From NCBI GenBank assembly GCA_022497155.1, contig MU385751.1:186001-250000 (forward strand): DNA of 64,000 bases. The letters run 5' to 3'. This document shows, piece after piece, positions 35,428-47,414 of the stretch. The notes beneath the pieces are model-generated. The model ran no database searches and was not told the origin of the DNA. It saw nothing but the letters and a program-made list of their open reading frames with translations. A program made the translations under genes and the position numbers. Source of the stretch: Whalleya microplaca (taxonomy: Eukaryota > Ascomycota > Sordariomycetes > Xylariales > Xylariaceae). How positions within the stretch are numbered: position 1 is the stretch's first letter; each line of letters starts with the position of its first letter.

Positions 35428-38249
35428 GACTCGATGATAAGAACCTGAACCTGGATTGTGAAGCAAATGGTCCGATTAGAACGAAGTAGGGGAGATTATA
35501 GGAATCCGGGCCTCAAGTTGGCCCCCAACTTAGCAGCTGGAATAGTAGAGGGAGAGTGATGATGATATGATGTGCTAGACTGTAACTTATAAAAGATGGA
35601 CGGTTAGTTTAAAAAGTTGTGGGAGGACTGGACCTCAGTCCCATGGTGGAGGGTGGATGCGGATGATGGATGGAGGAGGATATGGTGGGGCATTCGTGAG
35701 TACATAGGTCAGTGTAGGGTGTAAGTGGTAGGTTGTTGTAAGTGGTAGGTATCTCGATAGGTGGGTAGGCAGGTGGGTAGGCAGGTGGGTAGGCTGGTAG
35801 GTAAATATCTATCCCACTATGTATGTACATACACACCTAGGTACTACCTATATAGTACATACTTACTTATACATGTACACATGCTACCCGCAGCGCGCAT
35901 TGCGGAGGTTCGCTCTTGACAAAAATGATTCAATGCGAGATAGGGATAGGGTGGATGGGTGGGTGGATAGATATGGATATGGATGGATGGATACATAGAT
36001 GGAAGGTATGGAAGCCACGGAAGGTGATGTCGGTACAAGTACTGTAGCCACACTAGATATGTTACGGTACAAAGCTTTCAGGCCTGGAGTCGCAAAAGAT
36101 ACCTCAGGTGTTCCGTACCGTTCCGGCTTAAAACGCCTTAAAACGCCTCAACACGCCTTACATACACGTAGAATGCACCGAGAATGCGCGCTGGTAATGG
36201 GCGTCAGGTAACGTGAGGGTACATGTACAAGAACAAGAACCTCGGCCTCTCTTACCCGGACAACCCAGACAACCTAGACACCCCAGGCAGCCCAGGCAGC
36301 CCAGAGCAGAGCCAGGACGAGCCAATTCCAGAATGCAAAAAAGTGAACGAGTCACTGTCAGTGGATAACAGGTGGGCCATCTCTTCGTCCTGCTCGTCCT
36401 TTTGGTGGGTTTGGATGGTGGGGCTCAAATTCTTATCCACCTTCCAACGGATCTTGGCAAGATTCCGGCCCGTTTGCGATTGCTACGTATACGTACCTCT
36501 TTCATGTACGTCTGAGGTAGTCTGAGGTACGTACCTACACAGGCTACCGGTTTGACGAGGGTTGATAGGCCGCACCATAGCCCCGATTGGAGCGTTTCGA
36601 TCAGACTCTTGACAGTCTCGTTCAAACAAAGTTTTTTTCTCTGTCTCCCTCCGCTGCCCATCTGCCTTCCAATCCCGCCTGACTGGGTGACCGATGCAAG
36701 CCATCAGCGCCAATGCACCAAGACGGATAAGGAGCTTCGCCAGGCTGCCAGGCATGGATTCGGTCTGCAGCTAACTCACGAAGCCGCCATCACTTGCATC
36801 TGCAGTGTTCAACTAGCTCATCTACACACCTAAGGTACCATCACCAATATATTGCCCTGCGTATCACAACGTCGATGAGTTGACTCTGCCAATCCCCTTA
36901 CTACCCTGCTACCCTGCTACCCTGGAGGTCTGTATCACCTTGTGGCAAAGGCGACTTGGGGGAGGCCACAAGACAGAAACATGACAATTTGGGAATGATA
37001 GGGTAGCTTGTTGCGACGCACCGCTTTCATACTATTGGCCATGCATTGACCAGGACCACTTGTCCACCTCTCTTCTACACGAACCAAGCTGCCATGTTCT
37101 TCGTGCGGAGCTTGCTATATACATATAGGTCTTTGCTATACCTCCCAACAAGTCGAAAAGGAGTATCCCGTTCCAGACGCTGACTGGACGATGGCCCGGC
37201 GGGGACCCGGTCAAGGTGCCCTGCGCTGCCTGGGTTGCCATATGCCGATGAGGGCGTCCTCTGATCTCGAATACTATTACATACCCATAACATCAGCCAT
37301 CTTCTTCATCTTGATTGGTGTCGGATCTCTCTGAATGAAGGCCAGCAATACCTGCTCGTTGAACTTTATCGACGAGCCTCAAGCTCCCGATCCGTTCACA
37401 TGTCTAACATATTAACGATAACTTCGCCTCCTACAGCAGGTTGTACAATGTCGGGGATACCCCTTACAGCTAGCGGGTACACGAACCGCCGCGGAATGAA
37501 CCATGCAGCCGGCGCGGACGTTCTGTAATAGAACCGGGAGCCGATCATCGCTCCGAGAGGCGTGCCGTCGGTACACAATTATCAATAAGTTTCATTTTCT
37601 GCACCACTAATCGTACTACTACGACAATGACTACCCCATGCTTGTCAAATTTAGCAAGCGTTGTCGAACTCTTGTTCGTTCCGATGCGTTCAAACTCTGC
37701 GGTTTTTAGGTTTGTTCTACTCTCTATTACGGTATAGTTGGCATATTAGTGCGCTACCTACACGCTTGTCTCTACCAGGTAATTTAAGGGCAATTACATA
37801 CAACAGCGACACTATGACTATTTATAATCACCATACGCAACATACCGACTTTGATATCGGATCATTTTCAAGTGAACTAAGGAGCTATAAATAGAAATAG
37901 TAAAGGCATTTCTATGAGTCAAAAACCCATCTCAAGACTCTTTATTAGTTTACCTAGGTATGGAATAGTAGCATGTGAAATCACTGATCAGTTAGAGCCA
38001 GAGTTCAGAAACATCAGCTGTTTTGAGATTTAGCCAGAAGTTTACACAACGCCGCGCGTTCCACGATTGCGTAGACCGTAAGTCAATGGGCATATCTATC
38101 TGCCTTCAACGTTCCATATCCGTTCAATGTCGGCCAGTACATATCTGTTGGTACATGTTTGTATACATGTAGGAGAGCAGTCAAGCACATGATCAATCAA
38201 CCTTATCCTGCCTGACACAGCCTATGCCACTCCAGAATCGTAGGGTGAT
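35428..38249. other. Long gene-free region with simple repeats
   Basis: About 2.8 kb. Near 35755-35810 are GGTAGGCAGGTG-type tandem words, near 35940-36000 GGATGGATATGGATGG words, and near 36259-36305 CAACCCAGACAACC and CAGGCAGCC repeats. A 60-codon minus-strand frame at 37396-37578 is moderately peptide-like but matches nothing I know. No gene is called. Confidence 0.5.
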
Positions 38250-38774
38250 TCATGCGACCACCTCGATACCCATTGATTTGGATTGAAAGATGACGGACCT
38301 ACAAAGGCCTTCTAATGAGAGGCCTGACAATCGCAGCTCGGATTGCTTGACCTTTGCGATTTCATAGACATGTTTTAAGGTGATGGTGCCTACTATTTCA
38401 TGGCCGGGTGAGCTTGCGCCCTTCTTCTTTCCCTTCTTACTCATGGGGAGGTCTGCTGCGTTTCGGAGAAGCCAGGAGGTCTGCGGTGTTCGAATATCGA
38501 AGTGGAACGTCCTGTCTGGTCGTACGGTAACTCGAGTCGGCATGGGCGTTCCAGGCAAAATGTGTGCCGTTCGCGCATTGAATTCCTATACAGATCCATC
38601 ATCAGCCTCTAGAATATTCTGTCGAGCTTGACGAAGCTGTATGTCTACCTTGCAGAAATCCATAGACTTGATACCCTTACTTCCAAGCGCAGGACCAACG
38701 GGCGGACTGGGGGTAGCCTTGCCGGCTCCCACGATGAGCTTCACTACCTGGTCCGCGGGGCGCGCCTTCGACAT
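38250..38774 (-). CDS. MRPL19: Mitochondrial large-subunit ribosomal protein uL11m
   Basis: Ribosomal protein L11 of the mitochondrial ribosome, part of the stalk base that contacts 21S-type rRNA and elongation factors. Model on the minus strand: 38774-38649 and 38585-38250, giving 153 residues, as expected for the mitochondrial form. The motifs [20 protein letters not shown] and [15 protein letters not shown] are diagnostic of L11, and [18 protein letters not shown] and [15 protein letters not shown] complete the fold. The 63-nt intron (GTAGAC...TATAG) falls between CK and EFN and keeps frame. There is no long presequence, as in yeast Mrpl19. The gene is divergent from SVF1, with about 490 bases between the two start codons. 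Confidence 0.93.
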
Positions 38775-39268
38775 CCTGTTGCGATTCGTGGGTGGTGGTA
38801 AAGGGGAATTGGAGGCCCAGGGCTTGCCGATTTGTCGATGTCGCAGTTCGTACTTTTAGTCAAAAAATCCTATTTTCGCGATAGCTCGAGATAATTGCAT
38901 GCGCCACAATCATATGCATGTATGTATGTATGTACTTAGGCATACTAAGGTTAAGGTACTAGCGGCACGCGCCACAACGATGAAATCATTCCGTCAGCTG
39001 TTATCGGAATGTGATTCGACGACCCCCCGCCAAAGCCGAAAGCTCGAGCTTTCATCTTCCCACATCCTACCTTACGTGTATTAGTCCTGTCTTCTAGCCT
39101 GCACGACGTATCATTGCAGAACCACAACTGCATATACCGCTTTTCTCTCTCCCTTATCACACTATTTCATACACGTACCTGGGCTTACCTGAACTGTTGT
39201 TTTGCCTCATTCACTTCTCCTGCTTCTTCTGTACTTAATATATACCGAAACACCGTATCCTGATAATC
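38775..39268. promoter_or_regulatory. Shared divergent promoter region of uL11m and SVF1
   Basis: The two start codons face away from each other across 494 bases. A run of ATGT repeats lies near 38918-38933. No clear TATA box on either side. Individual regulatory sites cannot be named. Confidence 0.4.
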
Positions 39269-40593
39269 ATGTTCAACTGGGCAAAGCAAACGTTGGTTGC
39301 CACCCGCACTTGATTCCTCGTTATTTAGTATAGTCGGCTAACGGATGGCCCCAGTTTGGCTAATGTCGTAGGCACAGAAGAGCCGATATACGGCCCTTCA
39401 GCTATACGCTCAGTCGCTGAAGATGCCAAAACCACCCCGTATACCGAGCTGACCAGAAATGACCTCAAATGGGCCGCCATGGACTCGACCTGTGTCGAGA
39501 CCCAAACCTTCTACTTCATGGCGGACAATGGTCACCTAGCTTTTGTCCAGGTCATTTACAGCAACGTGGTGTATGGTTTGTGACCATCCAGTTGCTTCTC
39601 CAGCCAGCTGACTTTTTTATGAAGCGGCATTCGCACGACTTGCCAGTTCAACAGCAAGGTTTTCTCCATCGACAACTCGAAGCCCCACCTATGGTCCTCC
39701 ACGCCCTTGAGCAATACCGAGTTCAGTGAAGACAAGACCGGCTTCTACGCCAACGATTGCGCCGTGGAACTGTCCGAGGATGGAAAGTCTTTCAGTATCA
39801 AGTCTATGAATGATCAGAAGGCTATTGTCAACCTCAAGGTAACCAGGACGGCGCCGGGTTTTGTGGCCGGAAAGGATGGGAAGACGTTGTTTGGCACAGA
39901 CCTGTCCCACCCGTGGGGCACCATGCGACACGCATTCTGGCCCCGGTGCAAGGCTGAGGGCAGTATAATGACCCAGGAGGGACCCATCGATTTCAACGGG
40001 AAGGCATTCTTCGTCCACGCCTTACAGGGCATGAAGCCTCACCACGCAGCCGCTCAGTGGAACTTTGTTAATTTCCAAGGTCCAACACATTCGGCTGTTA
40101 TGATGGACTACACAACACCACCATCTTACGGGACAACCGTGGTGGGCGTAGGTGGAATCGCGAAAGACGGAGAAATTGTCACCGCCGGAACTGCATGCAC
40201 CTCTACGCATATCAAGACGAAGCAAGACGCAGAGAACGACTGGCCATATCCTACCGACGTCAAGTTCACCTGGTCCGGCAAAACGAAAGACGGAAAAGCC
40301 GTCGAGGCACTCATCGAAGGACCATTAGGAGAGAAGACGGATAGGATCGACGTCATGGCTGAAGTTCCCGGCTTTGTCAAGAAGATCGTTGCAGGCGCTG
40401 CTGGAACTAAGCCCTACATTTACCAGGTAGGTCATGGTGATTGACTGCTGAAGGCAAGTTTCATAACTAATTGCGCATACAGTTCTACCCTCACAGTATC
40501 CCCGTGGTATTGAAACTGAAGATCGGAGACGAAGAAATCTCCGAGCAGGGAAAACTACTGACAGAGGCGACCTTCATATCCGCAACAGACTAA
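39269..40593 (+). CDS. SVF1: Survival factor 1 (Svf1), ceramide-binding lipocalin-like protein
   Basis: In yeast Svf1 protects against oxidative stress and moves ceramides from ER to Golgi. Model: 39269-39291, 39355-39570, 39625-40426, 40483-40593, giving 383 residues, the usual size. The first exon gives MFNWAKQ and joins in frame to [18 protein letters not shown]. This N-terminal stretch resembles the membrane-binding amphipathic helix of Svf1. Family words follow: [87 protein letters not shown]. Introns of 63, 54 and 56 nt. The first donor, GTTGGT, is unusual but is the only one that keeps frame. Confidence 0.92.
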
Positions 40594-41450
40594 TTGAGAT
40601 CAGGCTTGATCGGAACACCTAGCTTAATGATACGGGGGCATGGACTGAACACGATAATGATTCACGCTCTCATCGGGGGTTTCATTGTAATGACCCTATT
40701 AGAGCTGTGTACTTTGGCTGTAAGCTTTGCTGTGACGGTGCATATCACTCTATACCTGGTATGCGACCTGGATATTGTACTATGGCTCACAGCACGCGGT
40801 AATGTAGAGATTATAGAGGTTATGGTCACTCTCGCTATTCATTAATAGAATGAAACAAAGTCCGTGGTAACGCCAAATTTGACTACCCAGGTTTCACAAT
40901 GTTTATATGAATGTTGCATCCAAGCCATGTGCTGGAATACAGGTATGTATCATTAAAACCTGGATAGCTTCCAGGTTAGTATCATGCATGACGTGGGAGT
41001 TGGCCACCACCATAGTCTCTTTCCGTCTCCTTATAAGTGGCTTCTCTCTTCTACTTCATCTCACAAACTTTTCCCAAAGTCAAGGTGAATCGAGCAGTTT
41101 ACATCTTAGGTCCATATGATCTCATAGCCGCTTCTTACTATATTGATCTGCCTCTAGGTAGTGTACAGTTTCTGGGTATGTATCAATCTAATCGATAAAG
41201 TTATCTGAGCTATCTTGCCCTGTCTGCCTGCTGCTTGCGGACAATGTTATCTTATCGGCACTGAGACGCCAAGCTTTCGCAGAATCTCTTGGCTGCTGCC
41301 TCCCCACCAACCCACCCACCTTCACCATCGTCGGCTCCAAGTCAACCATTGCCGTGACCATCATCGACCCATAAGTCGACCTGGTCTTCGTGCGCCCGCC
41401 TCCTTGCATCGGAGAGTCTTCCTATCCCACCTCTCACCACCACCACGAGC
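40594..41450. other. Intergenic region upstream of the histone H4 variant
   Basis: No gene recognised. The last 250 bases are a C-rich, CACC-repeating leader (about 41298-41450) typical of fungal 5' untranslated regions. Confidence 0.5.
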
Positions 41451-42284
41451 ATGGCACCAACAAGAGATGTCAGAGGAGGTAAGGGCGGAAAGGGACTCGG
41501 TGGTAAAGGAGTAAGTTATCACACCTTAAGTCACACTTTCACGTCACATCCAACCCGCTCAAATAAGCTTACGGATACACACCTGCGTGCCGCCGTCACA
41601 CCTCGAAGGCTAACCGTATTACTTGCATGCATAGGGAGTCAAGCGTCACCGGTATGTCGCATATTCAGCTGTGCGCATCTTAGCTGGACCCAAGCGGCTG
41701 ACTTGTCTCACAGCAAGATCCTCCGCGACAATATCAACGGAATCAGTAAGCTGCTCTCCGCAATGAGGAAGTCGTTGTCGCATGTCTCTATCACTAACGT
41801 GGAACTCACTTTACAGCGAAGCCTGCGATCAGGTATGTTCCTCACACTGGCCTCGTCACCGTCGGACCTTCTCACCTTTCCCCTGTGCATATTCACGCGA
41901 ACGGAACCTAACCTGACCTTTCACATAGACGTCTCGCTCGCAGAGGTGGCGTCAAGCGTATCTCGGGGCAGATCTACGATGATATTCGCGCGGCATTGAG
42001 AGCTCGACTCGAGACGGTACGAAGAAAACGACGCTTGCAGCTTCCTCTGCGGATCATGCTAATTCAGAGACAGATTCTCCACGATGTCGCGGCATACACA
42101 GAGCATGCTCACAGGAAGACCGTCACGATCAATGATGTGAGTTTTATCTAGATAGGTGCTAGTCAATGTTAGTTAGATGCGATGCTGACGGTCTTGTTTC
42201 TTGCTATAGGTCCTGCACGCTTTGAGACGACAGGGTCGCCCTATCTACGGTTTCGACGATGTCGGCCCCAAGCAGAAACCGTAA
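41451..42284 (+). CDS. Histone H4 variant (hH4v-like)
   Basis: A divergent H4, not a canonical copy. Model: 41451-41510, 41635-41651, 41714-41745, 41817-41832, 41929-42016, 42074-42136, 42210-42284, giving 116 residues. The tail has [20 protein letters not shown], preceded by an extra MAPTRDV, and the fold continues [28 protein letters not shown] as in H4. The second half departs ([46 protein letters not shown]) and ends with an added DDVGPKQKP. All helices align to H4 without gaps once six introns are removed. The fifth intron (42017-42073) is 57 nt and in frame, but its branch TGCTAAT and CAG acceptor, and the exact H4 spacing after removal, show it is spliced. Neurospora has a similar extra H4, called hH4v. 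Its role is unknown. Confidence 0.9.
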
Positions 42285-42299
42285 TTCGACAAAAGTGGC

Positions 42300-42300
<1 letters not shown>

Positions 42301-42342
<42 letters not shown>
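42301..42342. repeat. (TA)21 microsatellite after the H4 variant gene
   Basis: Twenty-one uninterrupted TA units begin 17 bases after the H4-variant stop codon, probably inside its 3' untranslated region. Length is likely polymorphic. Confidence 0.95.
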
Positions 42343-42344
<2 letters not shown>

Positions 42345-42805
42345 TTGGCACCTGCTCGAAGTGTTAGGTCTTTATTGCATGTGCATGAAGATGGACTATA
42401 TATATGGTATTTCCAGCCAGCACCATATGGGCTTGAAGCTCAGTGGCTGCTCAAGATGGAACTGTGTTTCAGAAAGAACCGCATCATTGGATCTATATAG
42501 GATACAATGCGGTGGCGTACAGTTATTTGGTCGGAATAAGGATTGTAAGGTTTCAAAGGTAAATCGCAAGGGAGGAATCGCAATGTGTAAATGATACCCA
42601 ACTATATACTGCTCACACAAACTTGACTCCTGAATAGACACGTTCAGGGGGTCAATCTGTCTGAAAAAAACAATCATGCTCTATTGTCTCATGCTAACCG
42701 GCTAAATCTAACGAATGGGGTATTTGATGCTACGTAAAACCTGACCGCCCGAATAAACGCCAATGATCCGATAAATGCTGCCACTGCCACTCTGCCACCG
42801 CCAAT
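42343..42805. other. Intergenic region between convergent genes
   Basis: Holds the 3' ends of the H4 variant and the GNAT gene. No further feature recognised. Confidence 0.5.
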
Positions 42806-44088
42806 CTAGATTTTCCTCCTTCGCTTACTCCCCTCCCACTCGCTCAACACCTTCTCCAGCGTCTTCGCGGCCCGCTGCTCGTTCTTCCTGAACGGGCCGT
42901 TGAACACCTCGGGCAGCACGACGGTGCTATTGGCGTGCTCCTTCGCGAAGCCCACCTCGGCGTCCTTGCCGCACTTCTCGCGCGTCATCCGCACGGCCTC
43001 GTGCAGCATGTCCAATCCGACGCCCTTGCCGCGGTACTTGAGCTTGACGGTCCAGGCGCGGATGACTCCCTGACCCCCCTTCTTCAGCGCCGCGTGGTGG
43101 TGGTGGTGGCGACCGCGCTTCTTCCCCGACGTCGCCGCCGCCGCAGTGCCCGGCTCGAGCCGCAGCACCAGCGCCCCGATCAGCTCCTCGCCGAACCGCA
43201 CGCCGATCACCGTGTCCTCCTCGCCGTCGTCCGCCACCATCCACGACCACCGCAGGTCCTCGGCCACCTGCACGTACTGGCCCGTGAAGTAGCGGATCGT
43301 CAGCAGGTACGCCATGAGCACGCCCGAGCACAGCATCATGGCGGTGCCGAGGTCCTGCCGCACCCGCCACGACCACTGGTACGCCAGGCTCAGGCCCGCG
43401 CCGAGCGCCGCCAGCAGGTACGGGTGGAACACCAGGTGGTAGGAGGAGGACTGCCGCTGCTGCGCGATGGAGTCCGCGACCAGGTTCAGCGCGTCCACGC
43501 GGTCGCCCTCGCCGCGCAGCAGGCCCACGGACAGCGGCGGCAGGTCGTCCGGCACCGGGTTGCTGGGCGGGTCAACCGTCACGAGCGGCGAGGGCGAGGG
43601 CGGCGGGAGCATCTGCGAGGACGTCGGCTCCATGTTCGGCGTCGACACGGCGGAGGGGTTGACGACGAGGTTTGCGCGTAGAAATGTGAAGAATGCTGTT
43701 GTGACGAGAAGATTTTTGCCTGATCAGCTTCTGATCGAAATTGTAACAATTGGTCTTGTCTTGTGAAAAAATTGGTCGTCTCCTTTACACGCCCCTTCGC
43801 GATGGTAATTCTGCTGCTTGCGGAACTATGTATAAGTGCGAGGTGGGGTAGCTATACTGTAGCTGCTCACTATGACGATGATAGCAACAATTAAGGTGAA
43901 ACTCTCTTTTTTTCCGATGCACACAAGACACGAAGTTCTCAAGAGAAGAAAAGTATAATAAAGAATGAAAAGTCTAACCTCGACTTACCAGTACTAGTCT
44001 TTAAGCCTGGCACTGCATTCATTTTCTCCATCATATTGTCAGGCCCATAGTAGGCATTCAGGTCTAACTCGCGTGCCACGTGCGCCAT
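42806..44088 (-). CDS. Membrane-anchored GNAT-family acetyltransferase-like protein
   Basis: Probable N-acetyltransferase held in a membrane. Substrate unknown. Model on the minus strand: 44088-43989 and 43719-42806, giving 337 residues. The first exon, found by splice signals (GTAAGT donor at 43988, CAG acceptor at 43720), starts MAHVARELDLNAYYGP and joins in frame across a 269-nt intron. Without it the open frame has no ATG before the internal Met at 43633. Features: a hydrophobic stretch near residues 37-53, a Pro-rich stretch, two hydrophobic segments (about 134-150 and 158-177), then the GNAT core with FGEELIGALVLRL and the acetyl-CoA loop YRGKGVG. A run of five His interrupts the core between two strands. 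The tail is Lys/Arg-rich. Confidence 0.8.
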
Positions 44089-47000
44089 CTTGAAGCTCTG
44101 TATGGGCAAGCCAGCTTGGTTTCGTCAATTATTTTTTTTTCCCCCTTCGGCCTGCCGCTGTGGTTGCAATAGTGCTTGTGCCGTAAATTAAAAGTGCGGT
44201 AGCTTTTACCGACTCGTCGGGTCTGTCTCCAAGGAGCTTAGATGCTTCTAGGCCCTAGAGTGAATGAATAATAATAAATCATATGCGTGCTCGAAATCTC
44301 AAGCTCTTATATACTGTATATATATATAAGTAGTAATATAATGGAGGTTTGCTTGTCGTTTGTTGGTCGAATTGCTTCAAAATCCTCAATATAGACAATA
44401 AGCAACGACAAATTCAAAAAGATAAGGATAAAGAAGAAGAAGAATGACGACAGAGGAATAAATGTTGAGAGATATGATCGACGAGAGAGAGCACGTTTGG
44501 TTAGTTATACATTAGTTATGGCTGCTTGCCCCGGATCCGGTTCGCTCGCAGATAAACCAACACCCGTCCCAAGAAGCAACTTGCTGCAACTGATGACATT
44601 ATCCCCCTCGTGGGACGACGCTTGTTCCCAGTCGATAACCCGTTGGTTATCTGATAAGAGCCGCGCACGCGAATAGACGTCCGAAAACGTCTTTGCTGAG
44701 TGCGCCACTATAGGCTGGGTGCAGGCTTGGGTGCAGAGCTAGGGTTCTTCTATCTATTCCTTTATCGTCTGCTTAGTGAGTGTTCTCGTGAGACTTGTGA
44801 TGGTGATGATTCGATAATGTGTTCCGACGCTCTGGATTGTGAGTGGTTTTTCAAGTGCCTAGTCTCAAGACGAGTTGTCAAGACCGAGGGCCTGGGCCGT
44901 CTCTACGTTTTAAGGGTGAGTGGGCTTGGTGTTTTAGGGTCCATCTGTCTCGACTACAGTATCGACGACTGGTCGATCTTTGTTTGACTCCTACCCAGAC
45001 GACCCAGAACTGCCAGACCGAAAATGGGGGTCCCTGGCCTTGCTAAACTTGACAGTGCCGTCGAACTTGTTTAGGCCGTCGGAAGACTACGACGCCCTGG
45101 GTTAGTCAAAAGCTGACGAAAGCCATCCATTCTACTTGTTCCCTCCTCTGGTTCGCGGGGTCAAACAGCGCAGGAATCCCGCGATCCCACCGGCGACATC
45201 CATATGCGGACGGCGGTGGGCCGGAAGCCAATCGTCGCCCTTTTCTATCTAGTTGAAACAGCCAAACCCCAACACAAGCACGACCGAGTGAGTTCAAAGG
45301 TGCGTCTCTTGAAACATTGAACGCGTAACATATAAAAATCTTCTCTCGAAGGAATATTGACTCCAGTTTACCAGATATTTTTTTCTCCAGGTCGTTATGC
45401 ATTTAACGTCATAATCAACGCACCGATTTTAAGAGCGATTGGGATCATTGATTGGATACCTTTATATGTGAAAAGAAACAGAAATGGTGATGTTGTATTG
45501 AAAAATAATCTGCGCAATGACGTGACACTGGCTGGGTAATAAGTGAGTGACAGGAAGATAGGACTTTCGTCCGAAGGAGGGGTAGCAAGAGAAGCAAGAG
45601 GTGTGTGTGCTCAAGCAGTGAAATGATAAATCGTGGGTGTTCCATATGTATGGTGGGGGGACCACCAGGCGGTGTCCAGCGTCCAGTGAAAGTGAGACGC
45701 CATCACCGAAGCCCCCCATTGCTTGCGTCACCCACAGCGTTAAGCAACAATGATAAGATAAAAGCAGATGTTATGAAGTTATATCTCTTCCGAGTTTAAA
45801 TGTATATATACAATCAGTAGAATCATAAAAAGGAAAGGGCCTCATCCGACTTGTTGCTCTCGAAAACACCTGATAACCATTATACTACATCTTGCCTGTG
45901 GCTGTGGTGGCTGTAGTATGTACATCCGTATATGTGGCTTCATTCTAGGGCAGCTACCTAGGTATGTTGCTTACCGTTGGATCGATGTAGGTGCCGGCGG
46001 CATCTTTTATCACCAAGGACTGACAGTCTGGATATGTCGGAGTCGAATACCGAAATTTCTCAATGTTCAACTTAGGTAAATACTTAATGTACGTCGATTC
46101 TATTTTGCTACATATGAAATGACTAAGCGTCTTTATAAAGTGTATAAGCTGAAGCAGAATCCAGAAAGTCCTACGCTCGAGTATACAACTGCGTACGTAA
46201 TAACTGAGGCATTATACCCATGTGCCCTATAGTCCTACCTTGCCTGCTTGCCTACCTACCTTTCTGCCCCAAACAAGCCACTCGGGTCACTTATTACCTA
46301 TTACATCCTTGATCAATCATACCAACCTTGCAGCCCTACATACATAGAAGTCGGTAGATCTCTAGCGAGATATCACTAGCCGCATCTGCCGCATCGATCT
46401 CCAGCCAAACAGTGACGGCACTCGTCAATTTCATTTCTATCGAGTTCATCCATGAGTGTCGCCTTTCGCCGATGATCAATGCGGGAGCACCGAGATGACG
46501 GACTGGATTGGATGGTTATTTTTATCCCTATCTATAAGCTTCTCCTACAGTACCAGCCTGCCCGGCTTTTCTGGCCAACGGGTTTTGCAGAATTGAAGAG
46601 GAGTGCTCTGTCATTTCTTTACTTAAGTAGAGATGCTCGCTCCTCGCTTCCCACAACTTTTTAGTTGATCTTTTCAAACCCTTTTCCCAAGCGGGATGAG
46701 AACAAGACACGTATAGCCGACATGAGCATCTCAATTGACATTTGGTAAGTGTTACATTGTGATCGGGTGCTATAGCATTATCACCAGGGTTCTTATTCAT
46801 TCGAAGGGCAATATTGAGGGAGTCTCCGAGTCCTGCTGGCACGTCATACGCCCAAAGCCGAGGGAGTTCATCTCAGGACTTACTGACTAGTCAGGTTTGG
46901 TGCATCGAACAGCTTTGAGCTCTTGGGTTTTTCCCTTTCGCGGGTATTTTGCCAAGATCTGCGCTTATGATTGGACAACGCCCGAGTCCTGCAGTAAGTA

Positions 47001-47414
47001 AGCAGTTCCTGCTCAGCTGGCTTGGTCAGTCCGCGGACAAGGCGCAATTTGGGGTCCAATCTGCCTTGTTGCCTGCGTACTTCACCGAGTAGGCTTTGGA
47101 CCCCAACTCCACCAGCTTCGCTCCCTATGCAGCCCTGTGAGCTGTGAGCGGCGAGTTAAACGCACTGCCGACAATAGTGCAAGGGGATCTGTGGAGGGAG
47201 CCTGCTTGTCAATGGCTGAATTGGTTCTTAGTCCGCGGTCGTTACCGCTGGTCCTAGGGTACAAGTAGTTGTACACATGCATTAATGCCAAAAGTCCTAC
47301 ATAGTCATCTTCAAGATAGACCTTTTCCAAACCCTTTCAAAATAAAATCATGGCTCAGTGGCGATCCTGTGTGGTTCAGTAACTCTTGTTCCATTCCTCA
47401 AGCCATAGTTCGTG
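44089..47414. other. 3.3-kb gene-free region
   Basis: Contains AT-rich microsatellite-like sequence near 44320-44335 and many short frames on both strands (for example 44505-44708 reverse and 45106-45402 reverse) that match no family. A short gene without recognisable homologues cannot be excluded. Confidence 0.45.

Noticed and set aside
37396..37578. 60-codon minus-strand frame
   Set aside because: Peptide-like but too short, with no family match and no neighbouring exons that extend it.
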